DNA of 15,063 bases from Planctomycetota bacterium. Its GTDB lineage: Bacteria; Planctomycetota; Planctomycetia; Pirellulales; Pirellulaceae. Positions 15,057 to 15,063 of the stretch are shown piece after piece (position 1 is the first letter of the stretch; every line of letters begins with the position of its first letter). The stretch lies in the NCBI GenBank assembly GCA_026692885.1, contig JAPLNJ010000362.1, positions 1 to 15,063 on the forward strand, read 5' to 3'. The position numbers and the translations under genes were made by a program. The notes below the pieces were generated by a model. The model worked only from the letters and a program-made list of their open reading frames with translations, was not told where the DNA came from and did no database searches.

Positions 15057-15063
15057 TCGCTCT

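Overview
The window looks like a chromosomal segment of a GC-rich planctomycete, probably of the Pirellulales type. The evidence is the gene content: a DUF1559 pseudopilin-like protein followed by a small 'carboxypeptidase-regulatory' lipoprotein, an ECF sigma factor translationally coupled to a membrane Ser/Thr kinase, a Gly/Pro-rich secreted LTxxQ protein, and several families of dispersed palindromic repeats. No rRNA, tRNA, CRISPR array or transposase was found. All eight genes I can support lie on the minus strand, so transcription runs from high to low coordinates. The long plus-strand reading frames are shadows caused by high GC.

Layout in order of transcription. (1) 14412-15063 holds no gene: it has a nested palindromic repeat (14806-15056) and copy 2 of a 170-bp repeat (14525-14694). 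(2) 13473-14411 is a DUF1559 protein and 13003-13458 a lipoprotein, 14 bp apart. (3) 12711-13002 is a gap with a small repeat-like remnant. (4) 12099-12710 is an ECF sigma factor and 9754-12102 a membrane Ser/Thr kinase, overlapping by ATGA. They are followed by a secreted LTxxQ (Spy/CpxP-like) protein at 7846-9633 and, 19 bp on, a secreted HEAT-repeat protein at 5952-7826. (5) 5710-5881 is copy 1 of the 170-bp repeat, carrying a perfect 32-bp inverted repeat. (6) 4052-5698 is a membrane-anchored PQQ-type beta-propeller protein overlapping by ATGA with 393-4055, a 1220-residue fusion of a rifampicin-phosphotransferase/PEP-synthase-like enzyme to a membrane region resembling DUF106/EMC3 (Oxa1 superfamily). 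(7) 1-315 holds two inverted copies of another palindromic repeat.

Two gene groups stand out. The sigma-kinase-LTxxQ-HEAT group reads as an envelope sensing circuit: the extracytoplasmic part of the kinase is collinear with the secreted LTxxQ protein next to it, and the sigma factor has a serine in its region 2.2 acidic motif (DASD) that could be a phosphorylation switch. The propeller plus enzyme-insertase pair looks like an undescribed two-protein inner-membrane system, in which an ATP-dependent phosphohistidine enzyme is covalently attached to a possible membrane insertase and is made together with a propeller scaffold. Both functional readings are inferences from sequence. Four gene starts (5698, 9633, 12102, 12710) were moved downstream of the longest open frame, and the lipoprotein start was set at an internal GTG (13458). 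The reasons are ribosome-binding sites, gene overlaps, family consensus or repeat boundaries.
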